From: Paenisporosarcina macmurdoensis
GTDB lineage: Bacteria; Bacillota; Bacilli; Bacillales_A; Planococcaceae
Direction of reading: 5' to 3'
NCBI RefSeq assembly: GCF_042658845.1
Contig: NZ_JBHSRI010000025.1
Span: 1-64,000 of the forward strand
Length of the DNA stretch: 64,000 bases
In this document: positions 1 to 9,403 of the stretch, one piece after another
How the letters are laid out: the number at the start of each line of letters is the position of its first letter
Position numbering within the stretch: the first letter of the stretch is position 1
The notes under the pieces: model-generated
Database searches by the model: none
What the model saw: only the letters and a program-made list of their open reading frames with translations
Told to the model about the DNA's origin: nothing
Made by a program: the position numbers and the translations under genes

Positions 1-215
1 CTCTCCATAATAGGTGAGTCGATTAGCTCGACTTTGTTGCTGGCGTCAAAAATTTGACGTTTATAATGAACGGTTAAGTTCAAGTTTGTTTTCAATACCA
101 ACAGGTGTCGGCGTAAGAAAACGTTTTGCTTCCGGCACCGAAGTGCGTTCCGCTTGTTAGTTGACGTTTTGCTGTTCAGTTTTCAAGGTTCATTTTGTGT
201 CGCGTGTTTTGGCGA
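1..215 (-). other. rRNA operon leader (16S gene begins at the window edge)
   Basis: Read on the minus strand, this stretch contains the CTTGAAAACTGAACA motif usual in Bacillales pre-16S leaders and ends in TATTATGGAGAG, which matches the 5' end of 16S rRNA (normally followed by TTTGATCCTGG). The mature 16S therefore starts within the first dozen bases and continues outside the window. An rRNA operon beside gyrA and reading away from the origin is known from Bacillus subtilis (rrnO). No coding sequence is seen here. Confidence 0.8.
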
Positions 216-222
216 CTCACTT

Positions 223-251
223 ATAATAACAATTCCCCAGACTACTGTCAA
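223..251 (-). promoter_or_regulatory. rRNA operon promoter
   Basis: On the minus strand there is a perfect -35 TTGACA (251-246), a 17-base spacer and a -10 TATTAT (228-223), immediately upstream of the rRNA leader. Transcription would start near 216 and run leftward, co-directional with replication. The region from about 252 to 520 is AT-rich, and I see no gene in it. Confidence 0.75.
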
Positions 252-520
252 CTGTATTTCAATGAAAAACTCGATTTCTTTTCTTAAATCATAATTGGAA
301 ACTATACAAATATAAACTTCTTCTATATATAGTAGCAATTATAGATAATCGACCTTTCTTTCATCTATATACAGAATGTCAGCGGGATTATTATTTTTAA
401 GATTTTTACCGTAAAGTACAGCTTACTAGTCATTACTAATTTAAAAGACTCTTAATTCATTTTTCCAACTATCCAGACAATTCATTGAAGGGTAGTATGA
501 ATTCAGAAAGAGGGGTTAGA

Positions 521-1702
521 ATGCGAGACAAATTTTCATTTCATCCTGTTGTATGGACTTTGTTAATAGGAACAGTATTTGCAAGAGGGGCTAGTTTTAT
601 GGCTTTACCGTTCCTTGCTTTATATTTATCAAACACACACGGGATTCATCCAATATGGATTGGTGTAACAATTGGACTTTCTCCATTGACTGGCACACTT
701 GGAGGATTCATTGGAGGCTATTTTTCAGATCGCTATGGTCGTAAAAAAGTAATTCTGTGGACCATATTCGTTTGGGGATTGGTCTACTTTGGATTTTCCC
801 TAGCTACTCATATCGGAACGTTTATGGTTTTAAATGCGTTGAATGGTCTTTGTCGCTCGTTTTTTGAGCCATCCTCCCAAGCCATGATGGCTGATTTAAC
901 TTCAGTTGATAAAAGGAAACGCGTTTTTTCATTACGTTATACAGCAATTAATATTGGTGCTTCTCTTGGCCCACTTCTTGGGGTTTACGTAGCTCAGTTT
1001 TCTACTTCACTTCCTTTTTTATTGACAGGGATCATGTACCTTCTATATGGAGTAACTTTATTCATCATGTTACATCGTTACTCAATCACACATTCAATTC
1101 CTGTTCATCAACTTCCCATGTTGGATTCACTTATCGTGATCTGGAGGGATAAAACCTTACTTCTATTTATTATTGGTGGAGTATTGGTCAATGTCGGTTA
1201 CTCACAAATTGATTCCAACTTACCTCAATACATACAAAATTCTTTTTCAGAAGGGGTAGCTCTTTTTGCTAAACTGATTGCATTAAATGCGATTCTGGTA
1301 ATCATTTTGCAAATTCCTTTAAGTTTGGTATCAGAAAAGTGGCCAATTCTTCGGGTAATGATTTTAGGAAGTGTTTTGTTCGCAATTGGTTTTGCAAGTT
1401 TCGGTTATGTTACGACAATTTTTGGTTTGATGATAGCAATGGCTGTTGTCACGATTGGTGAAATTTTCATCTTCCCTTCCACGAGTGTGTTTATTGATCA
1501 AATTGCACCTGATAATCGAAAGGGTACTTACTTTGGAGCTGGTCAATTTCGATCAATCGGAAACTTTACCGGACCAGTACTTGGAGGATGGTTACTACAA
1601 GATTTCGGGGGTAAACTATTATTCTCGGTTATAGGAATCATTATTTTATGTAGCATTATCTTTTACTCACTCGGTTATAGCAACATACAAAAAAAGGACT
1701 AA
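521..1702 (+). CDS. Major facilitator superfamily transporter
   Basis: About 393 residues with roughly twelve hydrophobic segments, so an inner-membrane MFS permease, probably an efflux or solute transporter; the substrate cannot be told. The loop between TM2 and TM3 carries the family signature around GYFSDRYGRKKV, and FEPSSQAMMADL follows TM4, as in drug/H+ antiporter-like MFS proteins. I chose ATG 521 because AAAGAGGGG lies just upstream; in-frame TTG 485 and ATG 497 are possible but lack a good ribosome site. It is the only rightward gene left of the origin and therefore head-on to the replication fork, sitting between gyrA and the rRNA operon, where B. subtilis has none. Confidence 0.8.
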   Translation: MRDKFSFHPVVWTLLIGTVFARGASFMALPFLALYLSNTHGIHPIWIGVTIGLSPLTGTLGGFIGGYFSDRYGRKKVILWTIFVWGLVYFGFSLATHIGTFMVLNALNGLCRSFFEPSSQAMMADLTSVDKRKRVFSLRYTAINIGASLGPLLGVYVAQFSTSLPFLLTGIMYLLYGVTLFIMLHRYSITHSIPVHQLPMLDSLIVIWRDKTLLLFIIGGVLVNVGYSQIDSNLPQYIQNSFSEGVALFAKLIALNAILVIILQIPLSLVSEKWPILRVMILGSVLFAIGFASFGYVTTIFGLMIAMAVVTIGEIFIFPSTSVFIDQIAPDNRKGTYFGAGQFRSIGNFTGPVLGGWLLQDFGGKLLFSVIGIIILCSIIFYSLGYSNIQKKD

Positions 1703-1727
1703 GGCGCATTTGCACCTCAGTCCTTCT
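1694..1727. terminator. Bidirectional terminator between MFS gene and gyrA
   Basis: The hairpin arms GGACTAAGG..GC and GC..CCTCAGTCC flank an ATTT loop. Leftward, the stem is followed by seven T residues, a strong terminator for gyrA. Rightward the T tract is weaker (TTCTATT). The two genes converge here. Confidence 0.75.
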
Positions 1728-1728
1728 A

Positions 1729-4284
1729 TTATTCTTCAGATGTTTCAGGATCAGTTGGTAAGCTTTCATTTACTTCAGTTGTTAACTCTGATTCTTCACC
1801 CTCAACAACTAAAGTAGTTCCTTCTTCACCATCTTCATCAAACTCTTCTTCATCTTCAGCTTTTTCTACTTTTGCGACAGTCGCCACAAGTTCTTCTTTT
1901 CCTAAACGAATTAAGCGAACCCCTTGTGTGCTACGTCCTGTAATTGAAATGCTGTTAACATCCATTCGAATTAACATCCCATTAATCGTAATGAGCATTA
2001 AATCTTCTGAACCATCAACCGCTTTCACAGCTGATAATGGACCCGTTTTATCGGTGATTTGGCTTGTTTTAATACCAACACCACCACGAGATTGTAAACG
2101 ATATTCTTCTTCAGAAGTACGTTTACCGTAACCATTTTCAGTTACAACTAATACTTCTTGACCTGGTTCCAAAATTTCCATACCAACTACATAATCATCT
2201 TTTCTCAAACGAATTCCTCGAACTCCAGAAGCTGTACGTCCCATTGAACGAATATCAGTCTCTTCAAATCGTACGAGCATTCCTTTTCGAGTACCAATAA
2301 TAATGTGTTTTTTGCCATCAGTTAATCTGACGGAAATTAGCTCATCGTCATCTCTTAATGAGATAGAAATAAGACCATTTGCACGTATGTTAGCAAATCC
2401 ACTTACTGGAGTACGTTTTGTAACTCCTTGAAGCGTCGTGAAGATAAAGTATGCATCTTCTTCAAATGATGCCATTTGAATCATCGCTGTTACTTTTTCT
2501 TCTTTATCGACACCAAGCAAGTTCACAAGCGGCAGTCCTTTAGCTGTACGGCCATACTCTGGAATTTCATAGCCTTTTGCACGGTATACTTTACCTGTAT
2601 TCGTAAAGAACAAAATCGTATCATGCGTTGAGGTATAGAGTAAATGTTCAACGAAGTCGTTTTCATTTGTCCCCATTCCTTGTACGCCTCGACCACCACG
2701 TTTTTGGCTGCGGTATGTATTGACTGGCAAACGTTTGATATAGCCGTTATGCGTTAATGTCAGTACAGAATTTTCACGTGGAATTAAGTCTTCATCTTCC
2801 ATCATTTCAGCTCCACCAGCTGTGATTTCAGTTCGACGTTTATCGTTAAAGCGCTCTTTAATTTCATTCAACTCTTCACGAATAATCTGTATAACTTTAA
2901 ATTCATCAGCAAGAATAGCTTTCAATTCAATAATCAGCTTTTGTAATTCCTGATACTCGGCTTCAATCTTGTCGCGTTCTAAACCTGTTAAGCGTTGAAG
3001 TCGCATATCAAGAATAGCTTGAGCTTGTCGATCAGATAAATTAAATTGATCAATCAAACCATTTTTTGCTTCGTCACCAGTTTGTGATCTACGGATTAGT
3101 GCAATAATTTCGTCAATATTATCAAGTGCTATACGAAGACCTTCTAAAATATGTGCACGATCTTCTGCTTTGTTTAATTCAAATTGAGTACGGCGTTTGA
3201 TAACCACTTTTTGATGCTCTAAGTAATGGTATAAAATTTCTTTTAATCCAAGTACTTTTGGTTGACCATCTACGAGAGCAAGCATATTCACACCGAAGCT
3301 TGATTGAAGAGACGTTTGTTTATATAAGTTATTAAGTAATACATTAGCATTTGCATCTTTACGAACTTCAATAACGATACGCATACCATTACGGTCTGAT
3401 TCATCGCGAAGATCGGTAATTCCATCAATCTTTTTATCACGAACTAGTTCAGCAATTTTTTCGATAAGACGAGCTTTATTTACTTGGTAAGGTAGTTCAT
3501 GAACCAAAATTACTTCTTTACCACTCGATTTTTGTTCTATTTCAACTTTTCCTCGAATGATGACAGAGCCTCTACCAGTTTCATAAGCACGGCGAATCCC
3601 GCTTCTCCCTAGAATGATACCGCCTGTAGGGAAGTCAGGACCAGGAATAATTTCCATCAATTCTTCAGTAGTTATTGCTGAGTTTTCTGCAAGAGCCAAT
3701 ACACCATCAATCGTTTCTCCTAATTGGTGAGGCGGAATGTTTGTCGCCATCCCTACCGCAATACCAGAAGCACCGTTAACTAATAAGTTAGGGAATCGGC
3801 TTGGTAGTACAACCGGTTCTTGTTCTTGACCATCATAGTTATCTTTGAAATCAATTGTATCTTTATTAATATCTCGAAGTAATTCCATCGCAATTTTAGA
3901 CATGCGTGATTCAGTATAACGCATTGCTGCTGCTGCATCTCCGTCTACCGATCCAAAGTTTCCGTGACCATCAACTAGCATGTAACGGTAACTCCAATGT
4001 TGTGCCATACGTACCATTGCGTCATAAATTGAACTATCACCATGGGGATGGTATTTACCCATGGCATCTCCAACAATACGAGCTGATTTCTTATGTGGTT
4101 TGTCTGATGTGTTCCCCATACCTTGCATCGCATATAAAATACGACGATGAACGGGTTTCAATCCATCACGTACGTCAGGAAGTGCTCGTGAAACAATAAC
4201 ACTCATTGCATAATCAAGAAATGATGTTTTTATTTCAGTGCTGATATTAATCCCTTTTACTCCACTGTTCGGAATATCTGTCAT
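1729..4284 (-). CDS. gyrA: DNA gyrase subunit A
   Basis: An 851-residue breakage-reunion subunit of type II topoisomerase; with GyrB it introduces negative supercoils. The N-terminal winged-helix/tower region has the quinolone-region motif GDSSIYDAM with the wild-type Ser, and the catalytic Tyr lies in AAAAMRYTESRM. The C-terminal beta-pinwheel carries the GyrA-box-like QKRGGRGVQG. The last ~45 residues are very acidic (DEEEFDEDGEE...), a variable tail longer than in B. subtilis. It starts 24 bases after gyrB and is probably co-transcribed with it. ATG 4284 is preceded by a GGGAGG ribosome site. Confidence 0.97.
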   Translation of the reverse strand: MTDIPNSGVKGINISTEIKTSFLDYAMSVIVSRALPDVRDGLKPVHRRILYAMQGMGNTSDKPHKKSARIVGDAMGKYHPHGDSSIYDAMVRMAQHWSYRYMLVDGHGNFGSVDGDAAAAMRYTESRMSKIAMELLRDINKDTIDFKDNYDGQEQEPVVLPSRFPNLLVNGASGIAVGMATNIPPHQLGETIDGVLALAENSAITTEELMEIIPGPDFPTGGIILGRSGIRRAYETGRGSVIIRGKVEIEQKSSGKEVILVHELPYQVNKARLIEKIAELVRDKKIDGITDLRDESDRNGMRIVIEVRKDANANVLLNNLYKQTSLQSSFGVNMLALVDGQPKVLGLKEILYHYLEHQKVVIKRRTQFELNKAEDRAHILEGLRIALDNIDEIIALIRRSQTGDEAKNGLIDQFNLSDRQAQAILDMRLQRLTGLERDKIEAEYQELQKLIIELKAILADEFKVIQIIREELNEIKERFNDKRRTEITAGGAEMMEDEDLIPRENSVLTLTHNGYIKRLPVNTYRSQKRGGRGVQGMGTNENDFVEHLLYTSTHDTILFFTNTGKVYRAKGYEIPEYGRTAKGLPLVNLLGVDKEEKVTAMIQMASFEEDAYFIFTTLQGVTKRTPVSGFANIRANGLISISLRDDDELISVRLTDGKKHIIIGTRKGMLVRFEETDIRSMGRTASGVRGIRLRKDDYVVGMEILEPGQEVLVVTENGYGKRTSEEEYRLQSRGGVGIKTSQITDKTGPLSAVKAVDGSEDLMLITINGMLIRMDVNSISITGRSTQGVRLIRLGKEELVATVAKVEKAEDEEEFDEDGEEGTTLVVEGEESELTTEVNESLPTDPETSEE

Positions 4285-4308
4285 GCAGGTAACCTCCCTT
4301 CACTTGGT

Positions 4309-6231
4309 CTAAATATCTAAGTTTTTCACGTAAATTGCATTTTCTTCAATAAATAGACGACGAGGTTCTACTTCATCTCCCATTAATCGACTAAATGTAT
4401 CATCAGCATCAATTGCATCCTCTAAATTCACTTGTAACAATGTACGAACTGAAGGATCCATCGTTGTATCCCATAATTGAGTGGCATCCATTTCCCCTAG
4501 ACCTTTGTAACGCTGAATACCAGGTTTCGGATGTTTAGGAAGTCTTTCTAAGATTACTTGAAGTTGTTTATCAGAATAACAATATTCAACATTTTTACCT
4601 TGTTTAATTTGGAATAAAGGTGGTTGAGCAATATATACGTAACCCGCTTCAATTAAGGGACGCATAAAACGGAAAAAGAACGTTAATAGTAATGTACGGA
4701 TATGAGCACCATCAACATCGGCATCGGTCATAATAACAACTTTATGATAACGAGCTTTTTCAAGTGTAAATTCTTCTCCGATTCCTGTTCCCAGGGCCGT
4801 AATCATGGCACGAATTTCTGCATTTCCTAATATACGGTCAAGACGTGCTTTTTCAACGTTTAATATTTTCCCTCGAAGTGGAAGAATTGCTTGGAAGTGA
4901 CGATCACGTCCAGATTTTGCAGAACCTCCGGCCGAGTCACCCTCAACAATGTACAATTCGCTTTCTGCTGGAACTCGTGATGAACAGTCTGCTAATTTAC
5001 CAGGAAGACTTGATACTTCTAAAGCAGATTTGCGACGTGTAAATTCACGTGCCTTTTTCGCAGCAACACGTGCACGAGCTGCCATTAAGCCTTTTTCAAT
5101 GACTTTACGAGCAATTACAGGGTTTTCCAACATAAAACGCTCAAATCCGTCAGAAAATAAAGAGTTAGTAATCGTGCTAACTTCAGAATTTCCTAATTTC
5201 GTTTTCGTTTGTCCTTCAAATTGTGGATTCGGGTGTTTAATTGACACAATCGCAACTAAACCTTCACGCACATCGTCACCAGATAAGTTAGTATCGGCGT
5301 CTTTTAACATATTGTTTTTACGACCGTAATCATTGATTTCGCGAGTTAACGCCATTTTAAAGCCAGATTCGTGCGTTCCGCCTTCATAGGTATTGATGTT
5401 ATTCGCAAATGAGAAAATATTTGATGAGTAACCATTGTTATATTGCATGGCAATCTCAATAGATATTCCATCTTTTTCGCCTTCAATGAAAATAGGTTCA
5501 TGTATAGGCTCTTTGGATTTATTTAAATGTTCAACGTACGACTTAATACCACCTTCATAGTGATAATTGTTTGTACGAACATCATCTTCTCTTTCATCGG
5601 TAATTTTAATACGTAATCCTCGGTTTAAGTATGCTAATTCACGTAAACGATTAGCCAAAATATCATATTCATAAACAGTGGTTTCCGTAAATATCTCTGA
5701 ATCTGCTTTAAAACGAATCGTTGAACCTGTTTTATCAGTTTCGCCAATTACAGATAATTCTTGCGTTACGTCTCCACGCCCAAATTTGATGTAATGAAGT
5801 TTGCCATCACGATGAACATAAACTTCTGTTACTTCAGAAAGTGCATTAACAACAGAAGAACCTACACCATGAAGTCCACCTGATACTTTGTAACCGCCAC
5901 CGCCAAATTTACCGCCAGCATGCAACACCGTCATAATAACTTCAACAGCAGGACGTCCCATTTTCTTTTCAATATCGACAGGAATCCCACGACCATTATC
6001 TTCAACTTTAATCCAATTGTCTTTTTCAATTGTGATATTAATTTCATCACAATAACCAGCTAATGCTTCATCAATGGCATTATCCACAATTTCCCACACA
6101 AGATGGTGAAGACCTTTTGAACTCGTAGAACCAATGTACATTCCTGGACGTTTACGTACCGCTTCTAGACCTTCTAATACCTGTATTTGATCAGCATCAT
6201 AAGATTGCAGTTCTTTTTCTTCCATCGCCAT
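4309..6231 (-). CDS. gyrB: DNA gyrase subunit B
   Basis: About 640 residues; the ATPase subunit of gyrase. The GHKL ATP-binding motifs are visible (VDNAIDEA, DNGRGIP, GGLHGVGSSVVNAL), then the transducer domain, then the TOPRIM region with EGDSAGGSA and MTDADVDGAHI, and the C-terminal QRYKGLGEM motif. The start is taken as ATG 6231, five bases after AGGTGA; GTG 6240 and ATG 6225 are also in frame. It lies in the conserved recF-remB-gyrB-gyrA order. Confidence 0.97.
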   Translation of the reverse strand: MAMEEKELQSYDADQIQVLEGLEAVRKRPGMYIGSTSSKGLHHLVWEIVDNAIDEALAGYCDEINITIEKDNWIKVEDNGRGIPVDIEKKMGRPAVEVIMTVLHAGGKFGGGGYKVSGGLHGVGSSVVNALSEVTEVYVHRDGKLHYIKFGRGDVTQELSVIGETDKTGSTIRFKADSEIFTETTVYEYDILANRLRELAYLNRGLRIKITDEREDDVRTNNYHYEGGIKSYVEHLNKSKEPIHEPIFIEGEKDGISIEIAMQYNNGYSSNIFSFANNINTYEGGTHESGFKMALTREINDYGRKNNMLKDADTNLSGDDVREGLVAIVSIKHPNPQFEGQTKTKLGNSEVSTITNSLFSDGFERFMLENPVIARKVIEKGLMAARARVAAKKAREFTRRKSALEVSSLPGKLADCSSRVPAESELYIVEGDSAGGSAKSGRDRHFQAILPLRGKILNVEKARLDRILGNAEIRAMITALGTGIGEEFTLEKARYHKVVIMTDADVDGAHIRTLLLTFFFRFMRPLIEAGYVYIAQPPLFQIKQGKNVEYCYSDKQLQVILERLPKHPKPGIQRYKGLGEMDATQLWDTTMDPSVRTLLQVNLEDAIDADDTFSRLMGDEVEPRRLFIEENAIYVKNLDI

Positions 6232-6260
6232 TAAGCTCACCTGCTCTTTCCTACTGTTTT

Positions 6261-6518
6261 CTAGCTATTGTTTGAAGGGATTGTCCCTGGAATAAGATTA
6301 ATTTTTTTTATAATGTTCTGCGGACTCAGAGGTGATGCATATATTAGAAAAGGCGTGATGATTAAAGACTTTACACGAGTTGTGTCGGTTAAGACTCGTG
6401 TTCGTGAATGTCGAAGCCACGCGTTACGCTCTGCCTCATCCTTTATCTCACGAAAATCTAAAATCGTGAGGATTTCGCTGTACTTGACGACAATTGATTT
6501 GCCGATAACCACATACAA
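6261..6518 (-). CDS. remB: RemB/YaaB-like DUF370 regulator
   Basis: About 85 residues. From the TTG at 6518 the protein would begin (M)YVVIGKSIVVKYSEILTILDF and ends with the IYASPLSPQNIIKK segment typical of RemB-type DUF370 proteins, which help control matrix genes in B. subtilis. In frame, GTG 6527 overlaps the recF stop but sits one base from the GAGGGAG ribosome site, so TTG 6518 fits spacing and family length better. The position between recF and gyrB is conserved. Confidence 0.8.
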   Translation of the reverse strand: MYVVIGKSIVVKYSEILTILDFREIKDEAERNAWLRHSRTRVLTDTTRVKSLIITPFLIYASPLSPQNIIKKINLIPGTIPSNNS

Positions 6519-6523
6519 AAAAC

Positions 6524-7642
6524 TCACGCTCCCTCATCAACATGTCCTTGAGTCACATTATAAATTGCTGCTTGTGTAATTGTGTCGTGATTTATACCAT
6601 CCACACTAGTTGTCGTAACAAACGTTTGAACTTCGCCTTGAATGGTATTTAATAAATGTGACTGCCTATAATCATCAAGTTCAGACAATACATCGTCTAA
6701 CAGTAGCACGGGTGATTCCCCGACTTCTTGTTTGATTAATTCAATCTCTGCAAGCTTAAGTGACAGTGCGGTTGTTCGTTGTTGTCCCTGCGATCCGTAA
6801 GTTTGCACATCATAGCCATTGACAAAAAATTGTAAGTCATCACGATGTGGACCTGTTAAAGTCACACCTCTTGCTAACTCTTGGGATTTACTGGCTTGTA
6901 GTTTTTGACGTAAATAATCAGCCATTTGTTCGAACGTTTTATTTTGATCAAGACCACTGACAGGATTATAGCGAACTTCTAATTTTTCAAGTCCACGAGA
7001 AATTCCGAAATGAATCGGTTCAGCCCATTTTTGAAGAAGTTCCATAAATTGGAATCTTTTTCGAATAACACTGACAGCAGCTTGAATATATTGATCTGTA
7101 TACACATCAAACATCACATCATTTAGAGATGATTTCCCTTGATGCATTTTCAATAAATGATTGCGCTGTTTTAATAATTTTTGAAAAGTTAGTAAATCGT
7201 GTAAATAAACAGGCGAAATTTGCCCAATTTCCATGTCCAAAAAACGTCTGCGTACTTGAGGACTGCCTTTTACTAAATGCAAATCTTCAGGTGCAAACAT
7301 CACCACATTTAATTGGCCTATATAATCGCTTAAGCGACTTTGCTCTAAATGATTCACTTTTGCTTTTTTCCCTTTTTTTGACAAAGTTAATTCAAGCGGT
7401 AAGCGACCATATTTTTTATGAACATCACCTTTTATTTTACCATATTCTTCAGACCAACGTATCAATTCTTTATCATTTGAAGTCCTGTGTGATTTTGCCA
7501 TTGAAAGCACATAAATCGATTCCATAATGTTTGTTTTGCCTTGTGCGTTTTCGCCAATCAATACATTGATCGTTTTTGAAAAAGTTAACGCTAACGATTC
7601 ATAGTTTCGATAGTTCGTTAATTCGAGCCGTTCAATGAACAT
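6524..7642 (-). CDS. recF: DNA replication and repair protein RecF
   Basis: 372 residues of an SMC-like ABC ATPase that loads RecA at gaps. Walker A is GENAQGKTNIMESIY near residue 35, the signature region is YGSQGQQRTTALSLKLAE, and Walker B is PVLLLDDVLSELD. The start ATG is separated by one base from the end of yaaA, and the stop is followed by remB within a few bases, so the three are translationally linked. Length matches B. subtilis RecF. Confidence 0.96.
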   Translation of the reverse strand: MFIERLELTNYRNYESLALTFSKTINVLIGENAQGKTNIMESIYVLSMAKSHRTSNDKELIRWSEEYGKIKGDVHKKYGRLPLELTLSKKGKKAKVNHLEQSRLSDYIGQLNVVMFAPEDLHLVKGSPQVRRRFLDMEIGQISPVYLHDLLTFQKLLKQRNHLLKMHQGKSSLNDVMFDVYTDQYIQAAVSVIRKRFQFMELLQKWAEPIHFGISRGLEKLEVRYNPVSGLDQNKTFEQMADYLRQKLQASKSQELARGVTLTGPHRDDLQFFVNGYDVQTYGSQGQQRTTALSLKLAEIELIKQEVGESPVLLLDDVLSELDDYRQSHLLNTIQGEVQTFVTTTSVDGINHDTITQAAIYNVTQGHVDEGA

Positions 7643-7643
7643 G

Positions 7644-7871
7644 TTATTGTCCGCTCGTTTGTTCCACTATACGGAATTGACCCACTCCTGGAATGTTTAC
7701 ACGATCGCCATCGCGAAGTTTACGTCCACGTCTTACCTCAGCTTCATCATTCACTAATACTTCATTTTCTGATAAAAACCATTTCGACATTCCGCCTGAG
7801 CTGATTGCATCTGTCATTTTTAGCATTTGGCCAAGTGTTACATATTCCGTTCCAATTTGTAGATTTTTCAA
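7644..7871 (-). CDS. yaaA: S4-domain RNA-binding protein YaaA (RlbA)
   Basis: 75 residues forming one S4 RNA-binding domain (SSGGMSKWFLSENEVLVND, RRGRKLRDGD). Always found between dnaN and recF in Bacillales; thought to act in large-subunit ribosome assembly. ATG 7871 is preceded by GAAGGATGG. The leftward operon yaaA-recF-remB-gyrB-gyrA probably starts in the 7.88-8.05 kb gap, although I cannot name its promoter with certainty. Confidence 0.9.
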   Translation of the reverse strand: MKNLQIGTEYVTLGQMLKMTDAISSGGMSKWFLSENEVLVNDEAEVRRGRKLRDGDRVNIPGVGQFRIVEQTSGQ

Positions 7872-8050
7872 AGTAAATCCATCCTTCGTTTTTTAGTCTA
7901 TCCCTTCATTTTACTCCATTTTCACTAAGAAGTAAAAAAAGCTTTACAGGTCACTCTAGCTATACTCCGATGGTGGATGAAATGAATTGAAATCCTGTTG
8001 CCGAATGAGCATCTGAAGTGGAGGTTCGAGTTGTCTTTTAAAGCTGAAAA

Positions 8051-8086
8051 TAAAAAAAGGACAGCCCTGTAAAGGCTATCCTTTTC
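8051..8086 (-). terminator. dnaN terminator
   Basis: On the minus strand AAGGATAGCC and GGCTGTCCTT form a stem with a seven-base loop, followed by TTTTTTT. It ends the dnaA-dnaN transcript before yaaA. The remainder of the 7872-8050 gap holds no gene that I can see. Confidence 0.8.
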
Positions 8087-8098
8087 ATATTTTTATTT

Positions 8099-9235
8099 TT
8101 AATATGTGCGAACCGGTAAAATTAATTGCAAAATTGCATCGTCATGAACTGATTTTAAAATGAACGGGCGCATGGCACCTGTAAATTGAACCATTACATC
8201 TTGGCCATCCACAGCTTTTAAAGCATCCATCATATATTTTGCACTAAAAGAAATCTTCAACTCTTCTCCTTCAATCGATGTTGCTTGAATCTCTTCTTCT
8301 ACTTTCCCAACTTCAGGAGAGCTTGATGAAATTTCAACAACGTTTCCAGCTAAAGAGCTAAAACGAACAATATTATTACGCTCTTCGCGTGCCAATAAAG
8401 AAGCACGGTCAATTGCTTGAAGTAAAGCTTTTCCGTTTACAGTTACGGTTGTTTTATATTCATTTGGAATTAATCGAGATGTATCTGGATAATTCCCTTC
8501 AAGTAAACGTGAATAAAATAATACATCAGAAGTTTTAAATAATACTTGTTGTTGTGTCATCACAATATGAACGGGTTCTGACGAGTCTCCAATAATTTTG
8601 CTTAATTCGTTTAAGCTCTTTCCTGGAATAACTACGCTGTATTCCCCTTCTGGCATTTGATCTAATGTCGTTTTACGACGAGCAAGTCGGTGACTGTCTG
8701 TTGCGACACAAACAAGTTCTCCATTTTTTACTGTCCAGTGAACTCCAGTTAATACAGGACGACTTTCAGAAGTCGATACAGCAAAAACAGTTTCACGAAT
8801 AATTGATTTTAATAAGTCAGCTGGAATTACAAATTGACGATCATCTTGAATTTCTGGAAGTAATGGATATTCAGACGCATCTAGTCCAATTAAATGAAAC
8901 TCAGACTTACCTGAACGAATATGCGTTTGATAATTCTCATTAATTTCAATTTCTACATCGTTAGTTGGTAACTTACGAACGATTTCATTAAACATACGCG
9001 CTTGAACAACTATTGTTCCTTCTTCAATTACACGGATAACTTGTTCTCCATTTTCTTCTGCTTTTATAAATGTTTGAATCGTGATATCAGAATCACTACC
9101 TGTTAAGTGTAATCCCTCTTCTGTAACTTCAAGTTTAATTCCTGTCAAAATTGGAATTGTTGTTTTTGAACTAACTGCTTTCATTACATCATTTAATCCA
9201 TCTAATAACCTGTCTCGCATGATTTCAAATTTCAT
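8099..9235 (-). CDS. dnaN: DNA polymerase III beta subunit (sliding clamp)
   Basis: 378 residues, the normal clamp length, with the three repeated clamp domains. The N-terminus is MKFEIMRDRLLDGLNDVMKA and the C-terminus is FILKSVHDDAILQLILPVRTY, with the usual LILPVRTY ending. The protein tethers polymerases and repair factors to DNA. It follows dnaA after a 168-bp gap rich in DnaA boxes, so expression is likely tied to the dnaA promoter and to DnaA itself. Confidence 0.97.
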   Translation of the reverse strand: MKFEIMRDRLLDGLNDVMKAVSSKTTIPILTGIKLEVTEEGLHLTGSDSDITIQTFIKAEENGEQVIRVIEEGTIVVQARMFNEIVRKLPTNDVEIEINENYQTHIRSGKSEFHLIGLDASEYPLLPEIQDDRQFVIPADLLKSIIRETVFAVSTSESRPVLTGVHWTVKNGELVCVATDSHRLARRKTTLDQMPEGEYSVVIPGKSLNELSKIIGDSSEPVHIVMTQQQVLFKTSDVLFYSRLLEGNYPDTSRLIPNEYKTTVTVNGKALLQAIDRASLLAREERNNIVRFSSLAGNVVEISSSSPEVGKVEEEIQATSIEGEELKISFSAKYMMDALKAVDGQDVMVQFTGAMRPFILKSVHDDAILQLILPVRTY

Positions 9236-9403
9236 CTTTTATACCTCGCTTATATATTTATTAATGTTTAAAAGAATAATAGATATAGTAATAGGGCCTG
9301 TGGATTTGTTGATAAGTCCACTTTTTCGAATGCTATCAATCTATCCACATGTTGATAACCTGTCCATAAACTAAGCTGCTCAATGTGGGGTTATCCACAG
9401 CTG
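9236..9403. other. oriC: oriC part 2: DnaA boxes and probable unwinding element between dnaA and dnaN
   Basis: Perfect DnaA box TTATCCACA at 9391-9399; near-perfect boxes CTATCCACA 9341-9349, TGTTGATAA 9350-9358 and 9307-9315, and TGTGGATTT 9299-9307. Beyond a short GGGCC block, 9275-9293 reads as AT-rich triplets (AATAATAGATATAGTAATAG), resembling the DnaA-trio of the B. subtilis unwinding element, which lies in the same dnaA-dnaN gap. The role as unwinding site is inferred from position and sequence. Confidence 0.8.
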
